Shown piece by piece: positions 41,110-49,880 of a stretch of DNA of 64,000 bases. Numbering within the stretch: position 1 is the first letter of the stretch; each line of letters opens with the position of its first letter. Below the pieces are notes generated by a model. It did not search any database. It saw only the letters and a program-made list of their open reading frames with translations, and was not told the DNA's origin. The translations under genes were made by a program, and so were the position numbers. Location: assembly GCF_014204945.1 (NCBI RefSeq), contig NZ_JACHMN010000002.1:3061001-3125000 (forward strand). The letters run 5' to 3'. This DNA is from Allocatelliglobosispora scoriae (GTDB taxonomy: Bacteria; Actinomycetota; Actinomycetes; Mycobacteriales; Micromonosporaceae).

Positions 41110-42003
41110 TTACTTGCGGCGGGCGATATACACCCCGGCGAGGCAGATCACGCCGCCGACGAGGGCGAGCGCGGCGGGGGTCTCGCCGAGGAGGAGCCAG
41201 CCCATCAGGATCGCGAGCGGCGGCACCAGGTAGGTCGCCGCGCCCAGCCGACCCGCACTGGACCGGGCCAGCGCGTATGCCCAGGTCGTGAACGCCAGCG
41301 CGGTCGGCATCACACCGAGGTAGACCACCCACCAGATCGTCGCGGGCGCGGCGGTCGAGAGATCGTCGATCAGGTCCGGAGCGAAGGGCAGGCAGCTCAC
41401 CGCACCGATGAGGCAGGCGAGCCAGGTGACGTGCAGGCCAGGCAGGTCCTTGAGCAACGGCTTCTGGGTGACCACGCCGATCGCGTAGGCGATGGCCGCG
41501 ACGACGCAGAGGACCACGCCCCAGACGTTGGTCTCAGCACCGGTCGAGGTCGCCAGGCCGATCACCACGACACCGCCGAACGCGATGAGGCTGCCGATGA
41601 TCAGCATCCGCGGGAAGCCCTCGTGGAGGAAGAACCCGGCGAGAACGGCGATGAGGATCGGCCCGATGTTGACGAGCATCGCCGCCGTGCCCGCGTCGAC
41701 CCGCCGCTCGGCCTCGTTGAGCGCGACGTTGTAGAGGCCGAACCAGAGCACGCCGCACGCGATCAGCCGGGGCAGGTGGCGTCGGCCAGGCCAGGCCTGA
41801 CCGCCCTCGGGACGCTCGACCCGGCGGAACGCGACCACCGCGCCGAGCACCACACCGGCGACGAGCAGGCGGAACAGGGCCATGCCACCCGGGGAGAACT
41901 CCCGTCCGACATGCCGGATCGCGACGAAGGCCGAGGCCCACAGCACCACCGTCACACCGATCGCGGCCAGCGGGAGCAGCGCGTCGTTTCTCGCCTTGAT
42001 CAC
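41110..42003 (-). CDS. EamA-family (DMT) transporter
   Basis: A 297-residue protein with ten hydrophobic helices in two EamA repeats, the usual drug/metabolite transporter size. Helix-1 reads LPLAAIGVTVVLWASAFVAIR, with the family's (W/F)ASxF element. The GTG start at 42003 (MIKARND) is chosen over the open frame to 42066. The substrate is unknown. It is divergent from the membrane protein at 42082. Confidence 0.88.
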   Translation of the reverse strand: MIKARNDALLPLAAIGVTVVLWASAFVAIRHVGREFSPGGMALFRLLVAGVVLGAVVAFRRVERPEGGQAWPGRRHLPRLIACGVLWFGLYNVALNEAERRVDAGTAAMLVNIGPILIAVLAGFFLHEGFPRMLIIGSLIAFGGVVVIGLATSTGAETNVWGVVLCVVAAIAYAIGVVTQKPLLKDLPGLHVTWLACLIGAVSCLPFAPDLIDDLSTAAPATIWWVVYLGVMPTALAFTTWAYALARSSAGRLGAATYLVPPLAILMGWLLLGETPAALALVGGVICLAGVYIARRK

Positions 42004-42081
42004 GCCTAGACAGTAGGCCCACCCACCGACATCCGTTGCGGCACGGGACACGGGTCCCCGGCGCATCGAGGATCGGCTAGC

Positions 42082-43359
42082 GTGCTCGTCGTGTCATCCC
42101 TTCTGCGCGCCTTCGGAAGTGCCGGCGGTGTCCTCGCCACCGCGGCCCGGCTCCTCGGCCGCCACTGGCCGACCCTGTTCGCGATCACGCTCTTCGGCGT
42201 CGCCGCCCGCTCCGGGCTGCTGTGGCTCGCCACCGAGGCGAGCGAGATCAGCAACGCGCTCGGCTCCCTCACCTTCGCGCTGATCCCGATCGCGGTGCTC
42301 ACCTCATACACGCTGGCGTTTCTCGTGCTGCGCCAGTCGCTGCCGGGTCTGGCCGCCACCGAGCGGGTCAAGGGACGGCTCATCGGCGACATCGGCAGCG
42401 CGCTCGTGCCGTTCATCGTGATCTACGCGTCCTATGGGGACCTGCAGCAGGATTTCGCGTCCTATCTCTACTCGATCCTCACCTCGCAGTTCGGTGGCAG
42501 CGTCACCGAGCGGATGCCCTTCAGCCTCAACCGGGCGATGTGGATCGCGGCCGGCTGCGCCGTCGCGGTGCGCACGCTGCTGGACTGGTGGCCCCGGTCC
42601 AACCGGTTCCGGCTCGTCGGGTTCGTCAAGGCGTACCTCGACGTGATCTCGGTCGTCATCATCTGGGTCACGATCGTCAAACCGGCGATCAACTGGCTCT
42701 GGGACCGGCAGGCCGCCCACACCATCGACGAGTGGATGAGCGGCGCCAAGTGGGCCTGGACCGGCGCCATCGACGCGATCGAGCCCGTGATCATCGTGCC
42801 GGTGGCCTGGCTCGCCGTCGCCGCGGTCATCTACGGCGACAAGCTGCGGGATCTGCCCACGCCGGCCGAGTTCGCGACCTACCGGCGCCTCAGCATCCTG
42901 CCGAAGCGGGCTCGCACGGCGGTCCTCGGTGTCGTCAACCCCGGCGGCCGCTTCGGTGCCCTGATCCTCGCCGCCCGGGTGCTGCGCCGGGCGAACCTGC
43001 CGATGCTGATGCTCTTCTGCCTCTCCTTCGTCGTGGTGCGGACCGTGCCGAGAGGGCTGTGGGAGCTGGAGCGCGTGCTCGTCGGGCCGCAGGACCTCGG
43101 GACCGTGTGGTGGTCGCTCTCCTACATCTTCGGCGGCCTCAACTCGGCGATCGGCTCGGCCGTGCTGATCTGCCTCGTCGCCGCGGCGACCGAGCAGTTC
43201 GTGCTGGCCCAGCGCGCGACGGCACCGGCTGCGCCCCGTCCGCTAGGCGAGGGTCAGCCGGGCGTAACGGGGCAGCGAGGTGCCGAGCACGATGCGCACG
43301 GCGACCGGCCGGGAGTCGGGCGCGGCGATGAAGAAGACCTCTACGCGAAAGCCGGCTGA
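42082..43359 (+). CDS. Multi-pass membrane protein, function unknown
   Basis: A 425-residue protein with about seven to eight hydrophobic segments and no motif I recognise. The frame begins at a GTG; a second GTG lies four codons in. The last 117 bases overlap the 3' end of the convergent gene at 43243, and the C-terminal 40 residues are low-complexity (GQPGVTGQRGAEHDAHG), which suggests recent extension into the neighbour or loss of an earlier stop. Confidence 0.75.
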   Translation: MLVVSSLLRAFGSAGGVLATAARLLGRHWPTLFAITLFGVAARSGLLWLATEASEISNALGSLTFALIPIAVLTSYTLAFLVLRQSLPGLAATERVKGRLIGDIGSALVPFIVIYASYGDLQQDFASYLYSILTSQFGGSVTERMPFSLNRAMWIAAGCAVAVRTLLDWWPRSNRFRLVGFVKAYLDVISVVIIWVTIVKPAINWLWDRQAAHTIDEWMSGAKWAWTGAIDAIEPVIIVPVAWLAVAAVIYGDKLRDLPTPAEFATYRRLSILPKRARTAVLGVVNPGGRFGALILAARVLRRANLPMLMLFCLSFVVVRTVPRGLWELERVLVGPQDLGTVWWSLSYIFGGLNSAIGSAVLICLVAAATEQFVLAQRATAPAAPRPLGEGQPGVTGQRGAEHDAHGDRPGVGRGDEEDLYAKAG

Positions 43360-43782
43360 CGGGTCCTTCACCTTGGTCTCGTCGGCCTCGCAGCTCGCGT
43401 ACCGGGCCACCCTCGCCTCGCTCAGCTCCCGGGGGTTCGCGCCGTAGACCCGGCCGTGGTCGTCCTCCAGGTGGAAGGAGCAGCCGCCGTTCTTCACCCC
43501 CGGGCCGTAGCGGAACTCCACGACGGCACGCCAGGCACGCACGCCGCCCGGGATCACCACCGGGTCACCGGAGTAGTCCTTGAGCTGATCGGTCACGTCG
43601 GTCAGCTCGGCCAGCCGCATCCCGGACCCGGCGTACTCCACCCATCCCGACGAGCTGACCGGTACGCGAGGCTGGAACTCCCAGTAGCGCCCGTAGGCAT
43701 CCCGGTAGTTGACCCCGATCAACGCCGCGATCGCCGGGAGCAGGGCGATCAGGCCCCACAGGTTACGACGCCACCAGCTCAT
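43243..43782 (-). CDS. Membrane-anchored protein, third of an overlapping trio
   Basis: A 179-residue protein from MSWWRRNLWG with one N-terminal helix and an extracytoplasmic beta-rich domain containing two cysteines (GGCSFHLED and RYASCEAD) that could pair. Its ATG overlaps the stop of the previous gene (ATGA). Its relatives at 43779 and 44411 share the same size, anchor and position, so they probably act together. Function unknown. Confidence 0.75.
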   Translation of the reverse strand: MSWWRRNLWGLIALLPAIAALIGVNYRDAYGRYWEFQPRVPVSSSGWVEYAGSGMRLAELTDVTDQLKDYSGDPVVIPGGVRAWRAVVEFRYGPGVKNGGCSFHLEDDHGRVYGANPRELSEARVARYASCEADETKVKDPSAGFRVEVFFIAAPDSRPVAVRIVLGTSLPRYARLTLA

Positions 43783-44414
43783 GACACGACCGTCGCCTTC
43801 TCCAGCTTGACCGGCTCCTTCGCCAGGGACCACGTGTTGAGGTCGCCGATCGGCAGCGGCACCTCCACGATCGCGGACATCCGGATGTCGAAGGTCTCCT
43901 CCGTCAGGCGTACCGCCAGGTGTTTGGAGTCCTTCGGCACCTCGAAGGCGATCTCCCCCTCGACCGGGATGCCCGGCTGCAGCTCCTGACCGAGGAGCGG
44001 CTGGGTGATCCGGTCCGTCGCCCGGAACCACCGCTCGTCCTCGTCGACGAGCACGGCGTAGCCCAGCCGGACCGGCTCGTCCCGGGGCACCACCCGGAAC
44101 CGGACGATCACCCAGACCCCCTGCGTGTCGTGGACGAAGGGGGATCCGGAGAGCTGGGTCGCGCCGCGCATGCCGACGACGGTGGCGTCGAAGGTGCGCC
44201 CGTCGAGCACCTCGCCGATCGTTCCGGACCGGAGGTAGGGCCGCTCGCCGGAGTCCCGGTCCGGCGTGGCCTCGATGAAGAGGTGGCCGATCAGCAGCGT
44301 GGCCGAGACGAGCACGATGCCGCCGAGGCGGTCGCGCCAGCGGATCAGCAGTCCGCGCTCGGGGCGTCGGTCGATGACGGGTTCGGTGGCGGGTTCGGTC
44401 ACGGCTTCGGTCAC
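43779..44414 (-). CDS. Membrane-anchored DUF4352-like protein, second of the trio
   Basis: A 211-residue protein with a Thr/Glu/Pro-rich cytoplasmic head, one helix (GGIVLVSATLLIGHLFIEA) and a beta-sandwich-like domain (GVWVIVRFRVVPRDEPVRLGYAVLVDEDERWF, then PGIPVEGEIAFEVP), which recalls DUF4352/telokin-like ectodomains. Start and stop overlap both neighbours by ATGA. Function unknown. Confidence 0.75.
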   Translation of the reverse strand: MTEAVTEPATEPVIDRRPERGLLIRWRDRLGGIVLVSATLLIGHLFIEATPDRDSGERPYLRSGTIGEVLDGRTFDATVVGMRGATQLSGSPFVHDTQGVWVIVRFRVVPRDEPVRLGYAVLVDEDERWFRATDRITQPLLGQELQPGIPVEGEIAFEVPKDSKHLAVRLTEETFDIRMSAIVEVPLPIGDLNTWSLAKEPVKLEKATVVS

Positions 44415-45088
44415 GGCTTCACGCTCGCGGACGGCGAGACCGATGGCGAGACCGGCGGCGAGCTGGACGGAGCGGCCGACGGCGACGGGGCGATCCGCTT
44501 GTCCACGACCGGCACCGTGAGCTTCGCCGCGTAGACGGGCTTGAGGTCGTCATCGAGATCGGGCAACCACTCCATGTAGCCGGTGATGAAGCTCTCCCGA
44601 TAGGTCGACTTGGGCACGCTCAGGGTCAGCGCGGTCGGCGGCGGCGTCCCGGCGGACTGCTCCCAGAAGAAGGCGAGCTTCTCCGGCATCCCCGGCTGCA
44701 GCCGATTGGGCTGGCTGCCGTCGCGCACGAGCATGATCGTGGGGAACTGGTCGGGCTTGTCGGCGAGGGGCGGCATGTCGAAGAACTTGCTCAGGACCCC
44801 CCAGCCCTCCTTCTCCGTGATCTCGACGGTCACCAGGACGACGACCCAGTAGTTGCCGGGATCTCGCAGGTGCAGGGTGGGCATGTCGTTGAGGAGCCGG
44901 GCACCGGTGACCGTGACCCGCCACGGCCCGCCGTCGACCACCTGGTCCACCGCGGCGGTCGCCACCGGCGGATCCTCGGCCGCCCGCAGGCCGCCGAAGA
45001 GGCCGGAGATCGCCAGCGCCACGACGCCGATGACGACGCCGAGTCGTTGCAGCAGAAAGTCTTCGCCCTGTCTCAGCCAACCGCCCAC
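44411..45088 (-). CDS. Membrane-anchored DUF4352-like protein, first of the trio
   Basis: A 225-residue protein read from GTG 45088 (MGGWLRQGEDF). One helix near residues 15-35 is followed by a beta-rich domain (YWVVVLVTVEITEKEGWG, LQPGMPEKLAFFWEQ) and a Ser/Pro-rich tail with SPSAAPSSSPPVSPSVSPSAS. Layout matches the 43779 protein. The longer open frame to 45778 covers the lipoprotein gene on the other strand and is rejected. Confidence 0.75.
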   Translation of the reverse strand: MGGWLRQGEDFLLQRLGVVIGVVALAISGLFGGLRAAEDPPVATAAVDQVVDGGPWRVTVTGARLLNDMPTLHLRDPGNYWVVVLVTVEITEKEGWGVLSKFFDMPPLADKPDQFPTIMLVRDGSQPNRLQPGMPEKLAFFWEQSAGTPPPTALTLSVPKSTYRESFITGYMEWLPDLDDDLKPVYAAKLTVPVVDKRIAPSPSAAPSSSPPVSPSVSPSASVKP

Positions 45089-45224
45089 GCGGCGAGCATA
45101 CGAGAGTTCCTCGCCACCTGTGGACCCGCGACCCCGTTCTGGGTAACGTCGAACGATGTCCAGTGACGTGAATGTGACCCACCCTCGTCTTTTCACGCGA
45201 GGCCTTAACTGCCAGGCTGCACCC

Positions 45225-45854
45225 ATGAGAGTCAAGGCAGTCCTGCTCATCGGTGCCGCGATCACCGCACTGTCCCTCGCCGCGTGCTCCTCCTCGGGAG
45301 AATCCGGCACACCGACCGCAGCCGGCACCACCCCCGCCGGCACCGCGCCCTCGGCTGCAGCCTCGCCGACCGCAGGCGGTGCCGGTGGCACCGTGACGGG
45401 CCGCGACGCCTGCTTGATGGGGAGTTGGAAGGTCGACGTCGACGATATGGCGAAGCAGACCGCCGAGCGGGTCGGCCGGGGCGCGACCGGCAAGGGCACC
45501 GGAGCGATCACGCTCGCCTTCGGCGACAAGATGAGCATCAAATACGACAACACCGTTATCGCGATCAAGGCCCCGGTGAGCGAGGGCCTGGTCATGGATA
45601 TGAAGAACACGTTCAAGGGTGAGGCGACCAGCTCCGACTGGGTCGCCAAGGACGGCAAGCTGGGTGGCACGATGCCCTCCAACACCGTGAAGAGCACGAT
45701 CACGATGTCGATGGGCGGCCAGACCGTCCCCTCGACGACGACGCCCTTCGAGGGCGCGCTCGATCTGGCCCAGGGCAACCTCGGCTACACGTGCAGCGGC
45801 AGCAGCGCGACCTTCATCAGCCCCATCGTCACCTGGAAGCTGACCAAGATCTAG
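45225..45854 (+). CDS. Secreted lipoprotein
   Basis: A 209-residue protein with a type II signal peptide: MRVKAVLLIGAAITALSLAAC, with lipobox LAAC and Cys21 as the lipidated residue. A Thr/Ala/Pro linker follows, then a beta-rich domain of about 150 residues with Cys pairs (GRDACLMGSWKV and LGYTCSG). Function unknown. The start at 45225 is chosen for the signal peptide; the open frame runs back to 45156. A terminator follows the gene. Confidence 0.87.
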   Translation: MRVKAVLLIGAAITALSLAACSSSGESGTPTAAGTTPAGTAPSAAASPTAGGAGGTVTGRDACLMGSWKVDVDDMAKQTAERVGRGATGKGTGAITLAFGDKMSIKYDNTVIAIKAPVSEGLVMDMKNTFKGEATSSDWVAKDGKLGGTMPSNTVKSTITMSMGGQTVPSTTTPFEGALDLAQGNLGYTCSGSSATFISPIVTWKLTKI

Positions 45855-45865
45855 GAGCGACATCG

Positions 45866-45903
45866 ACCGCCCCGACTGCACCGAAACGTGCTGTCGGGGC
45901 GGT
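45866..45903 (+). terminator. Intrinsic terminator after the lipoprotein gene
   Basis: An 11-bp perfect stem ACCGCCCCGAC (45866-45876) with GTCGGGGCGGT (45893-45903), followed by TTTG. Confidence 0.7.
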
Positions 45904-45926
45904 TTGTGCTATTAAGCTGCGATTTC

Positions 45927-46574
45927 ATGAGCCAGCGTTTGGCACGGATCTGCTTCGCATTCACCGCCGTGCTGGTGGCGGTGGCCCTCGCCATCCAGAT
46001 TCCGGTCAGTGCCACCGCGAAGGGCACCCACTTCGCGACGCCATGGCCGAACGTGGCGAACCTGATCTTCTTCTTCACCATCGACTCCAACCTCATCGTG
46101 GGAGTCACCTGCGCGCTGCTCGCGATCAATCTGAATCGCACGTCGACGGTGTTCCAGGTCTTCCGGTTCGCCGGCATCCTCGGCATCGCGGTCACCGGCT
46201 TCATCTACAACACGGTGCTCGCGGGGCTCGCGACGCTGACGCCGTGGGGCAAGGTCTCGGACACGATCCTGCACATCATCGTGCCGATCGTCGCCATCCT
46301 CGGCTGGCTGATCTTCGGCCCGCGTGGGCAGACCTCCTGGCGGATCGCCGCGCTCGCGCTGCTCTTCCCGATCATCTGGCTCGCCGTCAGCCTGGTCAGA
46401 GGTCCGATCGTCGACTGGTACGCCTACCCGTTCCTCTACGTCGACACGCTGGGTTACGCAAAGGTGCTGCGGAACTGTCTGGCGATCTCGATCCTCGTCA
46501 TCGGCCTCGCGGCGGCCTTCGTCGGCTTCGACTCCTGGATCAAGCAACGGCTGGAGCGACCCCGCCGCCCATAA
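45927..46574 (+). CDS. Pr6Pr-family membrane protein
   Basis: A 215-residue protein with six hydrophobic helices, starting MSQRLARICFAFTA. The FFFTIDSNLIVGVTCALLAI and LHIIVPIVAILGWLIFGPRG segments, with the FxxxSN and HxxxP elements, match the Pr6Pr (six-helix, FAR-17a/AIG1-like) family. Eukaryotic FAR-17a/AIG1 relatives are lipid hydrolases; no role is known for these. The gene follows the lipoprotein terminator. Confidence 0.82.
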   Translation: MSQRLARICFAFTAVLVAVALAIQIPVSATAKGTHFATPWPNVANLIFFFTIDSNLIVGVTCALLAINLNRTSTVFQVFRFAGILGIAVTGFIYNTVLAGLATLTPWGKVSDTILHIIVPIVAILGWLIFGPRGQTSWRIAALALLFPIIWLAVSLVRGPIVDWYAYPFLYVDTLGYAKVLRNCLAISILVIGLAAAFVGFDSWIKQRLERPRRP

Positions 46575-46587
46575 CCGCACGCGTCAA

Positions 46588-46627
46588 TGTGTGCCTGCAG
46601 GCCATGTCGACGAGGCCTGGCGCACAC
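46588..46627. promoter_or_regulatory. Imperfect inverted repeat upstream of the secreted esterase
   Basis: TGTGTGC (46588) pairs with GCACACT-like bases (46622) and AGGCC (46599) with GGCCT (46614), giving a two-part stem. It ends 14 bases before the start of the next gene, so it could be an operator or 5'-UTR hairpin. Confidence 0.4.
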
Positions 46628-46640
46628 TTACCGTCCGGCC

Positions 46641-47885
46641 ATGACAACCCGCTCCCGCTGGATCGTCTCCGTCCTCACCGGTATCGCGATGGCCCTCACC
46701 GGGTTCACCGTCTCGATGCTCCCCGCCCATGCCGCGGCGACCCTGACCCAGGTCACCGGCTTCGGCAGCAACCCGGGCAACCTCACGATGTTCAGCTACC
46801 GCCCCATCGACCTGCCGGCGAACGCCCCGCTGGTGGTCGTGCTACACGGGTGTACGCAGACCGCCGCCGACTATCACGCCCACTCCGGTTGGCAGAAGTT
46901 CGCCGACCAGCACCGCTTCGCCGTCGTCTACGCCCAGACGAGCTCGGCGAACAACAGCAGCTCGTGTTTCAACTTCTTCCTCCCCGCCGACACGTCCCGT
47001 GGGCAGGGCGAAGCGCTCTCGATCAAGCAGATGGTGGACTACGCACTCGCCAACTACGCCACCAACCCGGCCCGGGTCTATGTCACCGGGCTCTCCGCCG
47101 GTGGTGCGATGACGTCGGTCATGCTCGCCACCTACCCCGAGGTCTTCGCCGCCGGTGCGGTGATCGCCGGACTCCCCTACCGGTGCGCGACCGACGCGAC
47201 CAGCGCCTACTCGTGCATGTACACGGCTCAGTCGAAGACTCCGGCACAGTGGGGCACCCTGGTCCGCAACGCCAACCCCGGCTACACGGGACCGTGGCCG
47301 AAGGTCTCGATCTGGTATGGCAGCTCCGACGCCACGGTGATCCCCGCCAACGCCACCGAGCTGCGCGACCAGTGGACCAATGTGCGGGGCATCTCCCAGA
47401 CCGCCACCGGGACGGCGAGCCTGCCGTCGAGCACCACCCTGACCCGCTACGGCAGCGGCGACGAGGTGCTCGTCTATCAGGTCCAGGGCATCGCCCACGG
47501 TACGCCGATCGACCCCGGCAGCGCCGCTGAGCAGTGCGGTTCGGCGGGCAGCTACTTCATCGACTCGATCTGCTCGTCCTACTACATCGCGCGGGACTTC
47601 GGCCTCAGCGGCACGGTCACGCCGCCATCGCCCAGCGCATCGGCGAGCCCGACAGCGAGCTCCAGCCCGACGGCGAGTCCCAGCCCGACGTCCAGCCCGA
47701 CGGCTCAGCCGTGCTTCACGGCCAGCAATTACGCGCACACCACGGCCGGGCGGGCACACCAGTCCGGCGGCTACACCTACGCCAACGGCTCCAACCAGGC
47801 GATGGGCTTGTGGAACGTGGCGGTCATCCACACCCTGCGCCGGACCGGCACCAACTATTACGTGCTCGCCGACGGTCAGTGCTGA
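46641..47885 (+). CDS. Secreted PHB-depolymerase/feruloyl-esterase-like hydrolase
   Basis: A 414-residue secreted esterase. A Sec signal peptide (MTTRSRWIVSVLTGIAMALTG...AHAAA) precedes an alpha/beta-hydrolase domain of the LpqC/PHB depolymerase family: LVVVLHGCTQTAADY (oxyanion), GLSAGGAMT (Ser nucleophile near residue 154), a late acidic residue in SSDATVIP, and GIAHGTPID with the His. A Ser/Pro/Thr linker at about 330-355 joins it to a C-terminal domain of about 60 residues with two Cys. Likely substrate is an extracellular polyester or feruloylated polysaccharide. Confidence 0.9.
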   Translation: MTTRSRWIVSVLTGIAMALTGFTVSMLPAHAAATLTQVTGFGSNPGNLTMFSYRPIDLPANAPLVVVLHGCTQTAADYHAHSGWQKFADQHRFAVVYAQTSSANNSSSCFNFFLPADTSRGQGEALSIKQMVDYALANYATNPARVYVTGLSAGGAMTSVMLATYPEVFAAGAVIAGLPYRCATDATSAYSCMYTAQSKTPAQWGTLVRNANPGYTGPWPKVSIWYGSSDATVIPANATELRDQWTNVRGISQTATGTASLPSSTTLTRYGSGDEVLVYQVQGIAHGTPIDPGSAAEQCGSAGSYFIDSICSSYYIARDFGLSGTVTPPSPSASASPTASSSPTASPSPTSSPTAQPCFTASNYAHTTAGRAHQSGGYTYANGSNQAMGLWNVAVIHTLRRTGTNYYVLADGQC

Positions 47886-47889
47886 GCAC

Positions 47890-47925
47890 GGTGGAGGGGC
47901 GGGGCAACAGCCCCGCCCCTCCACC
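47890..47925. terminator. Bidirectional terminator hairpin
   Basis: A 15-bp perfect stem GGTGGAGGGGCGGGG (47890-47904) with its complement (47911-47925) and a 6-base loop, between the convergent esterase and the 47943 gene. Confidence 0.82.
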
Positions 47926-47942
47926 GCGTACCCCGAAAAGGG

Positions 47943-48194
47943 TTAACCGGCCTTGCGGTTGGACCAGATGCGCTGCGCCGGGCCGGTGTTGGCCTTCGCG
48001 GCGACATTGCCCTTGCCGAAGGTCTGCTGCTGGCCGGACGCGGTCTTGCCCTTGCCCTTGGCGGCACGGCGCTCGGCGCGGTTGGCGAACTCGGGCTCCT
48101 CGGCCGTCTCGTCGGCCTCGGGCTCGACGGCTGCGGACTCGGCAGGCTCGTTCGGCTCCTCGGCCGGCTTACCGGCGGACTTCTTTGCAGGCAT
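47943..48194 (-). CDS. Small charged protein of unknown function
   Basis: An 83-residue hydrophilic protein from MPAKKSAGKPAEE, with AGGAGG nine bases upstream. An acidic first half is followed by RAERRAAKGKGK, a basic stretch. It looks intrinsically disordered. Short actinobacterial proteins of this kind are common and uncharacterised. The longer frame to 48218 lacks a ribosome-binding site. Confidence 0.78.
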   Translation of the reverse strand: MPAKKSAGKPAEEPNEPAESAAVEPEADETAEEPEFANRAERRAAKGKGKTASGQQQTFGKGNVAAKANTGPAQRIWSNRKAG

Positions 48195-48384
48195 GGCTGT
48201 TCCTCCTGAAGAGTTCAACGATCAACATGTCATGGGTTCGACGCGCATGGGAGGCGCGGACTCCTCAGATGAACATGGTTCCAAACGCTAGCAGAAGGCT
48301 GAGACTGCGGCGCGCCCACATGGCGAATGCCGGTCGGCGCGCCCTGCGGGGCTCGGTCCGGCACTCCTGGTGCCGACGCCAAAA

Positions 48385-48414
48385 TGACCCCCTGCCCAGA
48401 TCGGCAGGGGGTCA
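48385..48414 (-). terminator. Intrinsic terminator after the sugar ABC ATPase
   Basis: A 12-bp perfect stem TGACCCCCTGCC (48385-48396) with its complement (48403-48414). It lies 12 bases after the stop of the minus-strand ATPase gene and is followed in that sense by TTTTGG. Confidence 0.82.
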
Positions 48415-48426
48415 TCGGAGGCCGGC

Positions 48427-49731
48427 TCAGCGACGGCCGACGTCGATCCGGTCGCCGCGGTCGTCGAAGAAGTGCAGCGCGTCCATGCGAACCTGGACGG
48501 CGAGCGGGTGACCACCCGTGACCTGGGGATAGGGCGCCAGCCGGACTGCGAGCTCGGCCGGACGGCGGTGGTGGCGGCCGTCGGAGAAGACCGAGGTCTT
48601 CTGCGCGGTCGTGGTGGTCGCGCCCTGGGTCTCCACCTTCTCCTTGCCGGACAGGCGGCTGAAGACATGACCGAAGCGACGCAGGCCGCGGGCGCCGTTG
48701 GCCTCGATGTCGGCGGGCGCGCCGCCGAGCTCGTCGACGACGACCGCCGTCGCGCCGATGTCGACGAAGGCGAGCGACTCGTGGCCGTGGTGCTCGAGGT
48801 AGCGGATGCGGCCCTGCAGCACGTCACCGGGGGTGTCGGGGGCGACGGGCATGAGCGCCTCCGCCCGGATGCCGACGACGATCCGCTCACCGTGGTAGTG
48901 CGAGACCGCGCGGGCCCGGATGTCGTCCCACCGCAGGTAGAGCGACTGCTCGCCGAGGTTGAGCTGGACGTAGCGGTCGAGGTGGACGTAGACGCTCGCC
49001 TCGAGCAGGTTCATCCGCGGGCTGCCGAGGAAGGCCGCGACATAGAGGGTCGCCGGCTTGCCGTAGACCTCCGTCGGCGTGCCGACATCCTGCAGGACAC
49101 CCTTGCGCATGATCGCGACCCGGTCGGCCATGGTGAGCGCCTCGGCCTGGTCGTGAGTGACATACATGCAGCTCACGCCGAGCTCGTGGACGAGACCGGA
49201 GATCTCGGCCCGAAGCTCCGCCCGCAGGCCGCTGTCGAGATTGGAGAGTGGCTCGTCCATGAGGAAGAGGCCGGGGCGGCGCACGATGGCGCGGCCCATC
49301 GCGACGCGCTGGCGCTGACCGCCGGAGAGCTGGCTGGGCTTGCGCCCCAACACATCCCCGATGCCCAGGGCACTGGCGACGTCGGCCACCCGCTCCGCAC
49401 GCGGCGCCGGCTCGACGCCGGACAGGCGCAGTGGGAAGCCGATGTTGTCACCGACGGTCATGTGCGGGTAGAGCGCGAAGTCCTGGAAGACCATCGCGAT
49501 CCGCCGGTCGCGTGGTGGGAGTTGGTTGGCGAGCGCACCATCCAGCAGGATCGCACCCGTGGTCGGGTCCTCCAGGCCGGCAACCATGCGCAGAACCGTC
49601 GACTTGCCGCAACCCGAAGGGCCCAGCAACACCATGAATTCACCGTCAGCGATATCAAGGCTGACGTTGTCGACCGCGACTGTCCCGTCAGGGAACACCT
49701 TGGTCACATCTTTGAGCGCGACGGTTGTCAC
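48427..49731 (-). CDS. Sugar ABC transporter ATP-binding protein (UgpC/MsmK type)
   Basis: A 434-residue ABC ATPase of the carbohydrate-uptake type that can energise several sugar permeases. It has Walker A GPSGCGKS, Q-loop VFQDFALYPHMTV, signature LSGGQRQR, Walker B LFLMDEPLSNLD and the H-loop YVTHDQ, followed by TOBE/MOP-type C-terminal domains. The C-terminus is longer than in MsmK (normally about 370 residues). No permease or binding protein is adjacent, which suits a multitasking ATPase. A terminator follows the gene. Confidence 0.92.
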   Translation of the reverse strand: MTTVALKDVTKVFPDGTVAVDNVSLDIADGEFMVLLGPSGCGKSTVLRMVAGLEDPTTGAILLDGALANQLPPRDRRIAMVFQDFALYPHMTVGDNIGFPLRLSGVEPAPRAERVADVASALGIGDVLGRKPSQLSGGQRQRVAMGRAIVRRPGLFLMDEPLSNLDSGLRAELRAEISGLVHELGVSCMYVTHDQAEALTMADRVAIMRKGVLQDVGTPTEVYGKPATLYVAAFLGSPRMNLLEASVYVHLDRYVQLNLGEQSLYLRWDDIRARAVSHYHGERIVVGIRAEALMPVAPDTPGDVLQGRIRYLEHHGHESLAFVDIGATAVVVDELGGAPADIEANGARGLRRFGHVFSRLSGKEKVETQGATTTTAQKTSVFSDGRHHRRPAELAVRLAPYPQVTGGHPLAVQVRMDALHFFDDRGDRIDVGRR

Positions 49732-49880
49732 CGTCTCCTCCCACAGTTTTTCGGCCCCGAGTCTCGTTACTGTTGCGAAGGATGTGGCCGAGGCATATCG
49801 GGTAAACGTGCGATGTTCTTCGCGTGTTCGCACCGTTACAGACTTATTCCCAAGTGCGTTTTCCGCAACAGGAGAGCGCT

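Noticed and set aside
44411-45778. A 455-residue minus-strand frame including the first trio protein
   Set aside because: The first 230 residues are the antisense of the lipoprotein gene, which has a clear signal peptide; start placed at 45088.
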